The notes: generated by a model not told the origin, from the letters alone. A stretch of 64,000 nucleotides of DNA from Haemophilus paracuniculus (GCF_002015115.1 NZ_MUYA01000001.1:1-64000); one strand, 5' to 3'; positions 17,792 to 28,074 are shown, counted from the first letter of the stretch. Translations and numbers: made by a program.

Positions 17792-19329
17792 TTACTTCGT
17801 GTTATTCACAAACGCCTCTGGGTCTTTATCGCCCAATGGTTTGAGCATTGTGAAGAACATCACGATAAAGAGAACGGTGAAGCCTAAGCCGATGTAAACG
17901 GATAGGGTGTAATCTAAACCAAAGCCAATTTTGTTGTAGGCGAGGTAAGTGAAACACACGGTGGTGATGAACCACGCAGGGATTGAACACACCCAGTGGA
18001 ATTTGTTATAGCGGTAGAGGTAAGCCGCTGCCGTCCATAACATAATCATTGCGGTGGTTTGGTTTGCCCACGTGAAGTAACGCCATAAAATCGAGAAATC
18101 CACTTTTGACACGATATAACCAATCACGAACAACGGCACGGCAATGATTAAGCGTTTCGCGAGGGTGCGTTGATCGAAGTTGAAAAACTCGGCAATGATC
18201 AAACGTGCGGCACGGAATGCGGTATCGCCCGAAGTGATTGGTAACACCACCACGCCAAGCACGGCGAAGATACCGCCCACAAAGCCTAAGAATTGAATTG
18301 AGCTGTCGTAAACCACTTTTGACGGCGTACCTGCTTTGATCGCTTCTAATAAGGCAGGTAAATCTTGGTAGAAACTTAACCCCACCGCACACCAAATCAA
18401 GGCGATAACGCCCTCGGTAATCATCGCACCGTAGAAAATAAAGCGACCTTCTTTTTCATTTTCTGCACAACGAGCCATTAACGGGGTTTGGGTGGCGTGG
18501 AAGCCTGACAATGCACCGCACGAAATGGTCAAGAATAAGAGAGGCCAAAGCGGTAAATCTGCACGGGTTTCAAAATTTTGGAAGAATTTTTCCGCTGACA
18601 TACCGTCTACACTGCGGAAGAATTCGATTGGATCGTTCACATTGAAGTGAGCCGTTACTAAGCCGTAAACCATACCGATTGACATAAATAGCAACAATGC
18701 CCCGAAGATTGGGTAAATGCGACCGATAATTTTATCGATTGGTAGCAAGGTTGCCAAAATGTAGTAAGCGAAAATGATGAACGTCCACACCGCAATCACG
18801 GTTGTTTTATCCATACCGAACACAGTAATTTCCGCCCCTTCGCTCACCGCTGAACCGAAGCTATCCATTGTAATGGTGCTTAATAATTGAGCAGGACTTG
18901 CCACGAACACCACGCCCACCAACAATAACAGCACCAATGCCATTACGTTAATAAAGGCTTTCACAGGTTTGCCTAAGTATTTGCCCGCAAGGTTTGCATT
19001 GAAGCACCGCCGTTACGCACGCTCAACATACCGCAAAAATAATCGTGCACTGCACCGGCGAAGATACAGCCGATCACAATCCACAACATCGCCACAGGAC
19101 CGTATAACGCCCCGAGGATCGGGCCGAAAATCGGGCCTGTTCCTGCAATGTTTAATAATTGAATCAACCAAATTTTGGTTTTAGACATTGGCATATAGTC
19201 CACGCCGTCTTGCATTGCGTAAGCTGGCGTGGTGCGATTTGGGTTAATCACGAAAATCTTTTCGATGATCTTCCCGTAAACAAAGTAGCCAAGCACGAGC
19301 AAGGCGACACAAAAGAAGAACCACAACAT
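17792..19329 (-). pseudogene. cstA: CstA/BtsT-family pyruvate or peptide transporter, broken by a one-base frameshift
   Basis: The product would be a multi-pass inner-membrane carbon-starvation (CstA) family transporter of roughly 510 residues. The first part (19329 leftward, 118 residues) has the family segment NIAGTGPIFGPILGALYGP and ends at GGASMQTLRANT. The second (from 18964, 390 residues) resumes with VKAFINVMALVLLLLVGV. Around 18988 a single C is missing relative to the frame needed to read TLAGKYLGK-like sequence across the junction. Everything else is intact, so the lesion is either recent or a sequencing error. A perfect CRP core site lies 100 bp upstream, matching catabolite control of this family. 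Confidence 0.85.
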
Positions 19330-19428
19330 AATGGATACCTTAAAGAGAGTGAATCAAAATTTTGAGGTGCGTATTTTAGTGAGATATGTAAAAAGAGTAA
19401 ATCGCTCGCAACCAAAATGTTTAGGATT

Positions 19429-19444
19429 TGTGAGTAGGATCACA
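19429..19444 (-). promoter_or_regulatory. CRP site upstream of cstA
   Basis: TGTGA-GTAGGA-TCACA matches the CRP core at all ten specified positions and lies 100 bp before the cstA start. Confidence 0.8.
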
Positions 19445-19859
19445 TATAAAATCAATTTTATTTTCTAGCATTAAGATTCTGATAAAATTTTACGTTTTCC
19501 CAACAAAATGCAAAAATGCTAAAATATAGCAAAAAGTATTTTTTATTGCACCTATCTGCCCTACGCTTATCTACATCAATTCTAGTATTCAACACCTCCA
19601 TAAAAAGGCACAACCGCAGGTTCGTCCATCAATGTGGAGTATGTATGAACGGCCCCCTTCCTCGACCGCCTTGTCGAATTGATAGGGATTTTCGCTAACA
19701 AGCGGTTAAAAACCCAGCAAAATTTTGCAACTGACTCACATCTTTACAGTGGTAAGAGCAAAGTAGCACTACATTACGCCCCTTTGGAAGCAGAGTGCCA
19801 AAATACTTCGCGTAGCATTACATTAGTAAAAACCTAATACTATCCTTCTCCAAGCCAAG
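19445..19859. other. intergenic decay region without recognisable genes
   Basis: The stretch is AT-rich with one uptake core (ACAAGCGGT near 19699). Short frames exist on both strands, but none shows a family motif, ribosome site or signal peptide. It lies between the broken cstA and a transporter remnant, so it is best seen as eroded sequence. Confidence 0.5.
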
Positions 19860-20108
19860 GTTTCTCTTACTAGACAGAAGAATCATCACTAATGCCATAC
19901 AACAACCCAAGCCCGTTTTGATAAAGCCACGGGCGATCATAAACACCACCAGCCAAATTAACGAGCTATTCAGCTAACCGAAGGCATCTTTAATCGCCGT
20001 TTACCACGCTGGCACACTTAACCCCTCGGGCGGGGTCATTTGCCACAAAAATGTACTGATCGCCACAATCACGATCAGCGGAATCCACTTAGGTTCTGAT
20101 TTCAACAT
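19860..20108 (-). pseudogene. remnant of a DASS-family (2-oxoglutarate/malate or citrate type) anion transporter
   Basis: From ATG 20108 on the minus strand the reading is KWIPLIVIVAISTFLW, MTPPEGLSVPAW, stop, TAIKDAFG, stop, LNSSLIWLVVFMIARGF, IKTGLG. This is the N-terminal pattern of DASS carriers (PLAI...PEGL...AWHLFA; NSTIWLI...ISRGFIKTGLG). Internal segments are missing, two stops interrupt the frame and nothing of the C-terminal two thirds remains. Confidence 0.7.
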
Positions 20109-20303
20109 AATGTTTTTCCTTATAAAAAATACCAATGGCGAAATTTTACTAAATGGAAAGAGCCGATTCCTTGCAATGGATCAAAGAATTTTCCGCTTAA
20201 AACGTAATGAAATGTAAATTTGCCGCAAAAACAAATTTACACAATTTCCGAAATAGGATTACAATAACGCCGTTTTTTTCCATTCTTCATTAAGGAATTT
20301 TTT

Positions 20304-21014
20304 ATGAAATTAACCCTAAAAACCACTGCCGTTGCGTTAATGGCGACCCTTTTCACTTTTTCAGCCCAAGCGGCGGAAAAAGAGCCTTACACCCAAGAGG
20401 GCTACGACACACGTCAAATGGAACAACAGGCCCCGATCAAATGGGTATCAATTGAGCAAATCAAAGAGAGCTTGAAAGATAAGCCAGCGATGAATGTGAG
20501 CTTTGACATTGACGACACCGTGGCGGCGACAAGCGGTTGTTTCTACTACGGCAAAACCAAATACTCGCCAGAGGATTACAGCTACTTGAAAAATCAAGAT
20601 TTCTGGGACGAAATCAACGCAGGTTGCGATAAATACTCGATTCCAAAACAGGTGGCGATTGACCTGATCAAAATGCACCAAGAGCGTGGCGACCAAGTTT
20701 ATTTGATCACGGGGCGTACCGCAGGTAAAGATGACCAAGTTACCCCAATTATGGAAAAAGCCCTCGGCATCAAAAATATGAAACCTGTTAATTTTATGGG
20801 CGGCAAAGAACGCACCACCAAATACAACAAAACCCCAGCGATGTTGGAACATAACATCCAACTTCACTACGGCGACAGTGATGATGACATCCTAGCTGCC
20901 CGTGAAGCTGGCATTCGTGGTATCCGTGTTTTACGAGCCACTAACTCAACCTACCTACCATTCCCGAAAGCGGGTGGTTATGGTGAAGAAGTGGTAATCA
21001 ATTCGAGCTACTAA
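20304..21014 (+). CDS. aphA: class B acid phosphatase
   Basis: A 236-residue periplasmic non-specific phosphatase of the HAD superfamily. The signal peptide ends at SAQAA (about residue 24). The nucleophile motif FDIDDT (67-72), VYLITGRTAG motif II, the Lys-containing NKTPAML segment and HYGDSDDDILAAREAG motif III follow in order. Class B enzymes are homotetramers that release phosphate or nucleosides from extracellular substrates. AAGGAATTTTT precedes the ATG. The gene stands alone. Confidence 0.95.
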   Translation: MKLTLKTTAVALMATLFTFSAQAAEKEPYTQEGYDTRQMEQQAPIKWVSIEQIKESLKDKPAMNVSFDIDDTVAATSGCFYYGKTKYSPEDYSYLKNQDFWDEINAGCDKYSIPKQVAIDLIKMHQERGDQVYLITGRTAGKDDQVTPIMEKALGIKNMKPVNFMGGKERTTKYNKTPAMLEHNIQLHYGDSDDDILAAREAGIRGIRVLRATNSTYLPFPKAGGYGEEVVINSSY

Positions 21015-21122
21015 TCGCTTGTTACAAAGGAAGAGTGATAAAACAATCCCTAATTAGCATTTTTAGAGAGGATTGCTCACGGAATTGGCAAAGAGTTGCA
21101 TATTGAATTTAGATAAGACAAA

Positions 21123-21917
21123 ATGAAATTTTTTGACACCCACACTCACCTTGATTATCTCGCCCAAGATTTAAATTTAACCATTCCGCAACTGGTGGAA
21201 AATGCCCGTGCCGTTGGGGTTGAGCGAATTTTGGTGGTGGCGATTACAGCGGAAAATTTTGACAAAGTAACCGCTTGTGCCAAGCAAAGCCCTGAGCATT
21301 TGGTTTATGGTTTGGGTTTGCACCCGCTGTTTATTGAGCAACATCAGCGAGCGGATTTGGATTTGCTCGAACGGAAATTAAGCGAGCCTGATCCGCAACG
21401 CACCGCCATTGCGGAAATTGGCTTGGAAAAAAGTGTGGCGAGCGTTTGCAGCGAGGAATTATGGCGAAAACAGTGCGATTTTTTAGAGGCTCAACTCGCC
21501 CTCGCCAAGCGGTATGATTTGCCCGTAAATTTGCACTCTCGCAAAGCTCACGAGGCACTTTTCCCCTTTTTGAAAAAAGCCCAACTGCCGAAAACAGGCG
21601 TGGTGCACGGTTTCGCAGGCAGTTACGACCAAGCCAAACGCTTTGTCGATCTCGGTTATAAAATCGGGGTGGGTGGCACAATCACCTACGCCAGAGCCAA
21701 CAAAAGCCGTGAGGCAATCCGCAAATTACCCCTCGACAGTTTGATTTTGGAAACGGACTCGCCCGATATGCCCGTGTTCGGCTTTCAAGGGCAACCCAAC
21801 CGCCCCGAACGTTTAATCATCAGCTTTCAAGCCTTGTGCGAACTGCGTTCCGAACCCCCTGAGCAAATCGCCGAAACCATTTGGAAAACGAGTGAAACAC
21901 TGTTTTGGCGAGTATAA
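21123..21917 (+). CDS. yjjV: TatD-family metal-dependent hydrolase (YjjV-like)
   Basis: The 264-residue protein has the TatD metal-binding start FFDTHTHLDYL (H7, H9), an E in AEIGLE near 100, NLHSRKAH near 141, VVHGFAGS near 160 and the late ETDSPDMP. TatD proteins are TIM-barrel nucleases or hydrolases; this subgroup's substrate is not defined. It converges with pflA over a bidirectional terminator, the same neighbourhood (pfl region) seen for yjjV-type genes elsewhere in the family. The symbol is tentative within the TatD family. Confidence 0.88.
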   Translation: MKFFDTHTHLDYLAQDLNLTIPQLVENARAVGVERILVVAITAENFDKVTACAKQSPEHLVYGLGLHPLFIEQHQRADLDLLERKLSEPDPQRTAIAEIGLEKSVASVCSEELWRKQCDFLEAQLALAKRYDLPVNLHSRKAHEALFPFLKKAQLPKTGVVHGFAGSYDQAKRFVDLGYKIGVGGTITYARANKSREAIRKLPLDSLILETDSPDMPVFGFQGQPNRPERLIISFQALCELRSEPPEQIAETIWKTSETLFWRV

Positions 21918-21948
21918 AAAACCCCCTCAAACGAGGGGATTTTTTTAG
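21915..21948. terminator. bidirectional terminator (tatD-type gene / pflA)
   Basis: An A-run, CCCCTC, a four-base loop, GAGGGG and a T-run: a compact hairpin between convergent genes. Confidence 0.85.
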
Positions 21949-22685
21949 TATTTTACCGTGTGTCCGTAGCCTTCGATAATGGCTTTAATTCGTTCCAACA
22001 CCTCTTTGCTCGGTGGCATTACATCGGCAAGTTCATATTTCTCGCCCATTGTTTCCCATTTATGCGCCCCCAAGCGGTGATATGGCAACAATTCCACTTT
22101 TTCGATATTGCCCATTCCCTCGATAAATTTACCGAGGCGATGAGCCGAATCATCATCATCGGTATAACCTGGCACAACCACATAACGAACCCAAGTAGGT
22201 TTGTTGCGTTGTTGCAGATATTTGGCAAATTCAAGGGTGCGTTTGTTGGAAACACCAATCAAATCTTGGTGGATTTCATCGTTAAGCTGTTTAAGGTCGA
22301 GCAACACCAAATCAGTCGCATCAATCATTTCATCAATAATATGGTCATAATGGCGAACGAAGCCGTTGGTATCAAGGCAGGTATGAATCCCCTCGGCTTT
22401 GCACGCTCTGAACCAATCTCGCACAAATTCCGCTTGTAGCACCGCTTCGCCACCCGAAGCCGTTACGCCACCACCAGTCGCATTCATAAAATGCTTGTAA
22501 GTAACCACTTCTTTCATCAAATCTTCTACGCTGATTTGATTACCTGCGTGCAAATCCCAGGTATCGCGGTTGTGGCAATACTTGCAACGCATTAAACAGC
22601 CTTGCAAAAACAGAATAAAGCGAATCCCTGGCCCGTCCACCGTGCCACAAGATTCGTAAGAATGATAACGAGCTAACACTGACAT
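21945..22685 (-). CDS. pflA: pyruvate formate-lyase activating enzyme
   Basis: This radical-SAM enzyme installs the glycyl radical on PflB under anaerobic conditions. The 246 residues include the CxxxCxxC cluster motif in [14 protein letters not shown] (residues 30-43), the GGG SAM-binding segment [12 protein letters not shown] and the usual length. It lies downstream of pflB in the same direction, separated by 149 bp containing an inverted uptake-sequence pair. It may therefore be partly insulated from the focA-pflB transcript. Confidence 0.97.
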   Translation of the reverse strand: MSVLARYHSYESCGTVDGPGIRFILFLQGCLMRCKYCHNRDTWDLHAGNQISVEDLMKEVVTYKHFMNATGGGVTASGGEAVLQAEFVRDWFRACKAEGIHTCLDTNGFVRHYDHIIDEMIDATDLVLLDLKQLNDEIHQDLIGVSNKRTLEFAKYLQQRNKPTWVRYVVVPGYTDDDDSAHRLGKFIEGMGNIEKVELLPYHRLGAHKWETMGEKYELADVMPPSKEVLERIKAIIEGYGHTVKY

Positions 22686-22737
22686 TTGGTTGTCCTTTCA
22701 AAAATAAACTGGGGCTATTTTAGCAAAAATCGTTCTG

Positions 22738-22820
22738 ACAAGCGGTAAGATTTCGCAAAAAATTTGCTCAATAAAAAACGGCAGGATCTGCAAAATTTCG
22801 CAAAATCCTACCGCTTGTTT
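22738..22820. other. inverted uptake sequences between pflB and pflA
   Basis: ACAAGCGGTAAGATTTCGCA near 22739 faces an inverted copy ending ACCGCTTGT near 22818, with a third partial copy between. This could form a long hairpin acting as attenuator, terminator or only as DNA-uptake signals. Confidence 0.5.
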
Positions 22821-22834
22821 AAGGCGTTAGCCCA

Positions 22835-25159
22835 TTACATTGCTTGGGTGAATGTACGGGTAATCACGTCTTGTTGCTGCTCTTTGGTGAGCGAGTTGAA
22901 ACGCACCGCATAGCCTGAAACGCGAATGGTTAATTGTGGATATTTCTCTGGGTTTTCCATTGCGTCTAGCAACATTTCACGGTTCATTACGTTCACGTTT
23001 AAGTGTTGACCGCCCTCAACTGTCGCTTCGTGGTGGAAATAGCCGTCCATTAAGCCTGCGAGATTGCGTTTTTGGGCTTCGTAATCTTTCCCTAACGCAT
23101 TTGGTACGATTGAGAAGGTGTATGAAATACCGTCTTTCGCATAGGCAAATGGTAATTTCGCCACCGAAGTTAATGACGCCACCGCACCTTTTTGGTCGCG
23201 ACCGTGCATTGGGTTTGCCCCTGGCCCGAATGGCGCGCCTGCACGGCGACCGTCTGGGGTGTTACCTGTTTTCTTACCGTAAACCACGTTTGAAGTGATG
23301 GTTAGCACCGATTGGGTCGGGGTTGCGTTGCGGTATGTGCCAAGTTTTTGAATTTTCTTCATAAAACGTTCTACGAGATCGCACGCGATGTCGTCCACAC
23401 GGTTGTCGTTGTTACCGAATTGCGGATATTCGCCTTCGATCTCAAAGTCCACCGCCACGTTTTTCGCCACGCCAACCACTTCGCCCGCTTTATTTTTGAT
23501 TTCAATATCGCCACGAATTGGTTTCACTTTCGCATATTTGATCGCAGAAAGTGAGTCTGCCGCCACGGAAAGCCCTGCGATACCACACGCCATTGTGCGG
23601 TAAACATCACGGTCGTGCAACGCCATTAACGCCGCTTCATAGGCGTATTTATCGTGCATAAAGTGAATGATGTTGAGGGCAGTAACGTATTGTTTCGCTA
23701 ACCAATCCATAAAGCCGTCTAAACGGGTCATTACATCATCGTAGTCGAGGTATTCGCTGGTGATTGGGTCAGTTTTCGGCCCAACTTGGTCGCCTGATTT
23801 TTCGTCCACACCGCCGTTGATTGCGTATAACAAGGTTTTCGCCAAGTTCGCACGCGCACCGAAGAACTGCATCATTTTACCCACGATCATCGGGCTTACG
23901 CAGCACGCAATCGCATAGTCATCGTTGTTGAAATCTGGACGCATTAAGTCGTCATTCTCATACTGTACAGATGAGGTGTCGATTGACACTTTCGCCGCAT
24001 AACGTTTGAAGTTTTCTGGCAAACTTTCAGACCAAAGAATGGTTAAGTTTGGCTCTGGCGATGGACCCATTGTGTAAAGGGTGTGCAAGATACGGAAACT
24101 GTTTTTGGTTACGAGAGTACGTCCGTCCACGCCCATACCTGCAAGGGTTTCGGTCGCCCACATTGGGTCGCCTGAGAAGAGTTGATCGTACTCAGGGGTA
24201 CGCAAGAAACGCACCATACGCAATTTCATTACGAGGTGGTCGATTAACTCTTGGGCTTCTTTTTCGGTGATTTTGCCTGCTTGTAAATCACGCTCAATAT
24301 AAATATCAAGGAAGGTAGAAACACGACCGAACGACATTGCCGCCCCGTTTTGTGATTTCACTGCCGCGAGGTAAGCAAAATATGTCCATTGCACCGCTTC
24401 TTGGGCGTTGGTGGCTGGGCCTGAAATATCGTAGCCGTAAGACGCCGCCATTTCTTTCATTTTGCCTAAGACACGGTGTTGCTCGGCGATTTCTTCACGC
24501 AGTTGGATTGTCGCTTGAATATCTTCGCCACGCTCTAATTTTTCTTGTAAAGAGGCAAATTGTTTTTGCTTATCTTTCATTAAGAAATCCGCACCGTAAA
24601 GTGCCATACGGCGGTAGTCGCCGATGATACGACCACGACCATAAGCATCTGGCAAGCCTGTAATTACGCCCGATTTACGGCAGCGTAAAATATCTGGGGT
24701 GTAAACGTCAAACACGCCTTGGTTGTGGGTTTTGCGGTATTCGGTAAAGATTTGTTCCACTTCTGGTTTCAATTCACGGCGATAAACTTGGCAAGAGCCT
24801 TTCACCATATTGATCCCACCGAACGGCATAATCGCACGTTTAAGTGGGGCATCGGTTTGTAAACCCACGATTTTTTCTAAATCTTTGTTGATGTAACCAG
24901 GTTTGTGAGAGGTAATGGTTGATGGCGTGTCGCAATCAATATCGTACGGCTCGTGGGTTTTGTTTTCCACTTTGATTTTTTCCATTACATCGTTCCAAAG
25001 CGTGGTGGTGGCTTCGGTTGCTTCTGCAAGGAAAGATTCATCGCCCTCGTAAGGGGTGTAGTTCTTTTGAATAAAATCACGCACGTTTACTTCGGTTTGC
25101 CAATCACCGCCAGTAAAGCCTGCCCACGCTTGTTGTTGAGCGTCTGTTAATTGAGTCAT
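22835..25159 (-). CDS. pflB: formate C-acetyltransferase (pyruvate formate-lyase)
   Basis: It converts pyruvate and CoA to acetyl-CoA and formate by a glycyl-radical mechanism. The 774 residues have the active-site pair C419-C420 (IACCVSPM) and the glycyl radical loop RVSGYAVRF, with G749 near the C-terminus. Length and motifs match full PflB rather than the short TdcE or YfiD forms. It sits 76 bp downstream of focA with a uptake-sequence hairpin between (25198-25229), the conserved focA-pflB arrangement. Confidence 0.98.
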   Translation of the reverse strand: MTQLTDAQQQAWAGFTGGDWQTEVNVRDFIQKNYTPYEGDESFLAEATEATTTLWNDVMEKIKVENKTHEPYDIDCDTPSTITSHKPGYINKDLEKIVGLQTDAPLKRAIMPFGGINMVKGSCQVYRRELKPEVEQIFTEYRKTHNQGVFDVYTPDILRCRKSGVITGLPDAYGRGRIIGDYRRMALYGADFLMKDKQKQFASLQEKLERGEDIQATIQLREEIAEQHRVLGKMKEMAASYGYDISGPATNAQEAVQWTYFAYLAAVKSQNGAAMSFGRVSTFLDIYIERDLQAGKITEKEAQELIDHLVMKLRMVRFLRTPEYDQLFSGDPMWATETLAGMGVDGRTLVTKNSFRILHTLYTMGPSPEPNLTILWSESLPENFKRYAAKVSIDTSSVQYENDDLMRPDFNNDDYAIACCVSPMIVGKMMQFFGARANLAKTLLYAINGGVDEKSGDQVGPKTDPITSEYLDYDDVMTRLDGFMDWLAKQYVTALNIIHFMHDKYAYEAALMALHDRDVYRTMACGIAGLSVAADSLSAIKYAKVKPIRGDIEIKNKAGEVVGVAKNVAVDFEIEGEYPQFGNNDNRVDDIACDLVERFMKKIQKLGTYRNATPTQSVLTITSNVVYGKKTGNTPDGRRAGAPFGPGANPMHGRDQKGAVASLTSVAKLPFAYAKDGISYTFSIVPNALGKDYEAQKRNLAGLMDGYFHHEATVEGGQHLNVNVMNREMLLDAMENPEKYPQLTIRVSGYAVRFNSLTKEQQQDVITRTFTQAM

Positions 25160-25235
25160 TGTTTCGTCCTCACGAATAAAAGAAAAGTAAAGAGAGTAAG
25201 CGGTAAGATTTTAGGAAAATCTGACCGCTTGTGAA

Positions 25236-26060
25236 TTAGTGTTTACGCAGGTGCAACACCCATTGCACCATACCGATAAATAACGCCCCACCCACGATAT
25301 TACCGAGCGTGGCTGGAATTAAATTTTTCATCACAAAATTTGCCATTGTCAGATCGGCAAATTGTGCTGGTTCGACACCGATTGCCGTCCAAAATTCCGC
25401 CCCTGCAAAGGTTTGGATCACAATCCCCATTGGGATCATAAACATATTCGCCACACAGTGTTCAAAACCTGCAGACACGAACATTGCAATCGGCAAAATC
25501 ATAATAAAAGCCTTATCAATCAAGCTCTTACCTGCATACGCCATCCACACCGCAATGCAGACCATAATGTTGCAGAAAATCCCGAGGGTAAAGGTTTCCG
25601 ACCAAGAATGGTGCAGTTTATATTGAGCCGTATTGAGGATCACCTGTCCCCACTGCCCTTTCGCCGCCATAATCTCACCGCTAAACCAAACCAGAGCCAC
25701 AATCACACTCGCCCCGATAAAATTCCCAGCGTACACCGCCAGCCAATTTTTCAGCACCTGAGTCCAAGTAATCCGCTTGCTGGCTTTGGCTATCACGGTT
25801 AAGGTGGAAGAAGTAAAAAGTTCCGCTCCGAACACCACGCACATAATAATGCCGAGCGAGAACACCGTGCCGCCAATTAACTTCGCCACGCCCCACGGCA
25901 ATTCACTCGCCCCCACTTGGGTGGTCGCATAAAACACAAACGCAATCGAAATATAAGCCCCTGCGGTAATCGCAGACAGAAAAGAGTAAAATTGATTTTT
26001 AGTGGCTTTATAAACCGCCCCATCTTCGGCGATTTTTGCCATTTCAGCCGGTGAATACAT
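25236..26060 (-). CDS. focA: formate channel FocA
   Basis: A 274-residue pentameric inner-membrane formate/nitrite transporter family protein with six hydrophobic helices. The start MYSPAEMAKIAEDG and the segment GAELFTSSTLTVI fit the FNT family. It exports or imports formate made by PflB, which follows in the same operon. A perfect FNR box lies 106 bp upstream, consistent with anaerobic induction. Confidence 0.95.
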   Translation of the reverse strand: MYSPAEMAKIAEDGAVYKATKNQFYSFLSAITAGAYISIAFVFYATTQVGASELPWGVAKLIGGTVFSLGIIMCVVFGAELFTSSTLTVIAKASKRITWTQVLKNWLAVYAGNFIGASVIVALVWFSGEIMAAKGQWGQVILNTAQYKLHHSWSETFTLGIFCNIMVCIAVWMAYAGKSLIDKAFIMILPIAMFVSAGFEHCVANMFMIPMGIVIQTFAGAEFWTAIGVEPAQFADLTMANFVMKNLIPATLGNIVGGALFIGMVQWVLHLRKH

Positions 26061-26165
26061 AAACTAAATTTGAAAAATTATATAAATTGTTGAGAATTAT
26101 AGACCCGTTGGCATAATACGCAAAAGCAAAATCACGCTAAAATTGAGGTAGATCAATAATCATTT

Positions 26166-26179
26166 TTGATATACATCAA
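26166..26179 (-). promoter_or_regulatory. FNR box in the focA / yqaA intergenic region
   Basis: TTGAT-ATAC-ATCAA is a perfect FNR consensus palindrome. It lies between divergent genes, 106 bp from focA and 54 bp from the yqaA-type start, and could act on either. Confidence 0.85.
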
Positions 26180-26232
26180 ATTTAGCATTGATGAAAAAAT
26201 TACCGATCAACCACTTAACAACTTGATAACAA

Positions 26233-26727
26233 ATGACCGAATACTTGACCTCTTTTCTCAGCCTTTTTATTTCCGAACAGAGCCAACTGCTCACAATGTT
26301 TTTCAGTGCTTTTTTAAGTGCTACCCTATTGCCCGCCAGTTCCGAAGTGATCTTCACGGCAATCGCCTCAAAACATATTTTGGCGGAACGCAGTTTCTTT
26401 TCCGTGCCATTACTCAACTTGCTGACAGTGGCAACGGTCGGCAACAGCTTAGGCAGCCTCGTTACCTATTTTATGGGGAAATTATTACCCAAACCGATTG
26501 ACCCCAAATCCCCCTACGCCAAATGGGCATTAGAAAAAAGCGAACAATACGGGGCGGTAATGTTGCTATTGAGCTGGCTACCGCTTGTCGGGGATCTACT
26601 CTGCGGCATCGCAGGCTGGCTACGCTTTAATTTTTGGCAAGTTACCCTGTTTATTGTGGTGGGAAAATTGGCGAGGTATTTAGTGCTACTCGGGGCGGTT
26701 TATCCTACGGTGAAATTCTTGTTATAA
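26233..26727 (+). CDS. yqaA: YqaA-family inner-membrane protein
   Basis: A 164-residue hydrophobic protein of the small SNARE-associated/DedA-like group. It has an N-terminal amphipathic stretch, then the conserved SATLLPASSEVIF, a glycine-rich NSLGSLVTYFMG, and SWLPLVGDLLCGIAGW. Family members have re-entrant loops and are linked to lipid or proton homeostasis in E. coli relatives; the specific role is unknown. Upstream spacing to focA includes the FNR box. Confidence 0.85.
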   Translation: MTEYLTSFLSLFISEQSQLLTMFFSAFLSATLLPASSEVIFTAIASKHILAERSFFSVPLLNLLTVATVGNSLGSLVTYFMGKLLPKPIDPKSPYAKWALEKSEQYGAVMLLLSWLPLVGDLLCGIAGWLRFNFWQVTLFIVVGKLARYLVLLGAVYPTVKFLL

Positions 26728-26768
26728 AGAATAGGGATTTGCAAGGGGTGGGATTTTGGGGAAATTTT

Positions 26769-26925
26769 CCCTCTCCCTGATTTTTCTTCTAAACGAAGAA
26801 AAATCTGTCCCTCTCCCATAAATGGGAGAGGGTTAGAATATTGAGCAAAAACAAAAACTCTCTCCCACTTGTGGGAGAGAGACAGCGAAAAAATTGCGTA
26901 AAGCAATTTTTCGCAGAGAGAGGGC
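26769..26925. repeat. paired variable-stem hairpin repeat (copy 2)
   Basis: The same two modules as at 2912-3073 occur here. CCCTCTCCCTG frames the stem ATTTTTCTTC/GAAGAAAAAT and ends in CTGTCCCTCTCCC with a GGGAGAGGG hairpin. A second module framed by CTCTCTCCCACTTGTGGG and GCAGAGAGAGGG holds an AAAAATTGC-type stem. Frames are conserved and stems are replaced by other complementary sequences. Module orientation is reversed relative to copy 1. It abuts the 180-bp palindromic element. Confidence 0.7.
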
Positions 26926-26927
26926 AC

Positions 26928-27110
26928 CCCCCGTCATTTTGCGTTGAGCGGTTTCGTCAATTTCAAGGTCAATTTGTACTGTTTGAGCCTACGCAGTAGG
27001 CGAGTTTACAAATTGACCGCAGAAATTAGAAACAAGCGAAACATCAGCAAAATGCTCGGGGCGTGTTTCTTTGGTTACTTTCTTTGCACGAGCAAAGAAA
27101 GTAAGAATTT
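26928..27110 (+). repeat. 180-bp palindromic element, copy A
   Basis: Begins CCCCCGTCATTTTGCGTTGA. The outer arms (CATTTTGC, GTTTCG) are inverted against GCGAAAC...GCAAAATG. An inner pair, GGTCAATTTGTA/TACAAATTGACC, surrounds a short hairpin. A second hairpin, TTACTTTCTTTG/CAAAGAAAGTAA, closes the unit. Four more copies occur in this window. Confidence 0.85.
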
Positions 27111-27163
27111 CAAACAAGGGGTAGGATTTTTGAAAATTTCTCAGGTAATAAATTAGGCAAAGA

Positions 27164-27904
27164 CTATGAGATCTTATCAAAACTCGCCGTGGTGGAATCT
27201 TGTAGGATCTTCGTCCACATTTCACTGCTTTTTTGGCGGTTTTTTGCCATACATTCGCTGGCTTGTTCTGCACTGCCGTTTTCGCAGGCGGTTTTTAGGG
27301 CTTGGTAAAAGGCGAAAGTTTCTTGGCGGGCTTGTTCGTTGGAAAAGAAGAGACAAGCGGTCTGTTTATACAATGTTTTGAAGCTGTTTAAAATTAAGCC
27401 GTACACGGGTTTATTTGCCACAAAGGTAAAGCGGCGGAACAGTTCGTAGTCAAATTTGGCGTAATCTTCGGCGGTGTTTTGCAACTGATCTAGCCCTGCA
27501 AAAAGTGCTAAACAGGCAGTGGCATCTAGCCCTACGGCTTTTGGCACATAATATTCCGCCATTCGGGTTCTGAGGGAAACCACATTATCAATGATCATCG
27601 GCACATAGCTTGGATCGAGCTTGATTAAGGTGGTAATGAAATTCGGGCCTGCGGTTTCCCAAATGTTATTCACGCGGGTGGGCTTGCCGTGTTGAATGGT
27701 TAGCCAGCCGTCTCGGGCGAGGCGTTGCAACACTTCACGCAGGGTGGTGCGGGTTACGCCGATTTTGTCGGCGAGTTCACGTTCAGCAGGCAAATCCGTT
27801 CCCGCAGGGTAAAGCTGGTTCCAAATGCTTTTTACAATATATTCTTCGGCAAGTGCCGCTGGGCTTTGGGCTTTTAAAAGATTTGATTTGTCGCTGCTAC
27901 TCAT
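27164..27904 (-). CDS. fadR: fatty-acid metabolism regulator FadR
   Basis: A GntR-family regulator of 246 residues. The winged helix at the N-terminus contains ELADKIGVTRTTLREVLQRL (about 43-62), and the C-terminal acyl-CoA-binding helical domain follows (NFITTLIKLDPSYVPMIIDN). FadR represses beta-oxidation and activates fatty-acid synthesis genes when acyl-CoA is scarce. ATG 27904 (MSSSDKSN) is preferred; the open frame extends upstream with a non-homologous segment. It is divergent from nhaB, as in E. coli and other gammaproteobacteria. Confidence 0.92.
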   Translation of the reverse strand: MSSSDKSNLLKAQSPAALAEEYIVKSIWNQLYPAGTDLPAERELADKIGVTRTTLREVLQRLARDGWLTIQHGKPTRVNNIWETAGPNFITTLIKLDPSYVPMIIDNVVSLRTRMAEYYVPKAVGLDATACLALFAGLDQLQNTAEDYAKFDYELFRRFTFVANKPVYGLILNSFKTLYKQTACLFFSNEQARQETFAFYQALKTACENGSAEQASECMAKNRQKSSEMWTKILQDSTTASFDKIS

Positions 27905-28074
27905 CTTGTTGCTCTTGATTAAAACGTGGCACAAAAATGTGCAAAATAGTGAAAAAAATCGCCGAATTTTATCCAGAATCAAAAAATCCGCTTTTGTTAT
28001 GTAAATTGCATTATCGGCTAATCTAAACTAGATTACAATCAATTTACTTATTTCTTCGTGTATTCACTTTGATT

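Noticed and set aside
19516..19698. Sixty-residue open frame in the cstA-aphA gap
   Set aside because: No ribosome site, no recognisable motif and it lies in eroded sequence.
22936..23603. Open frames on the plus strand opposite pflB
   Set aside because: Shadows of a highly codon-biased gene; no family features.
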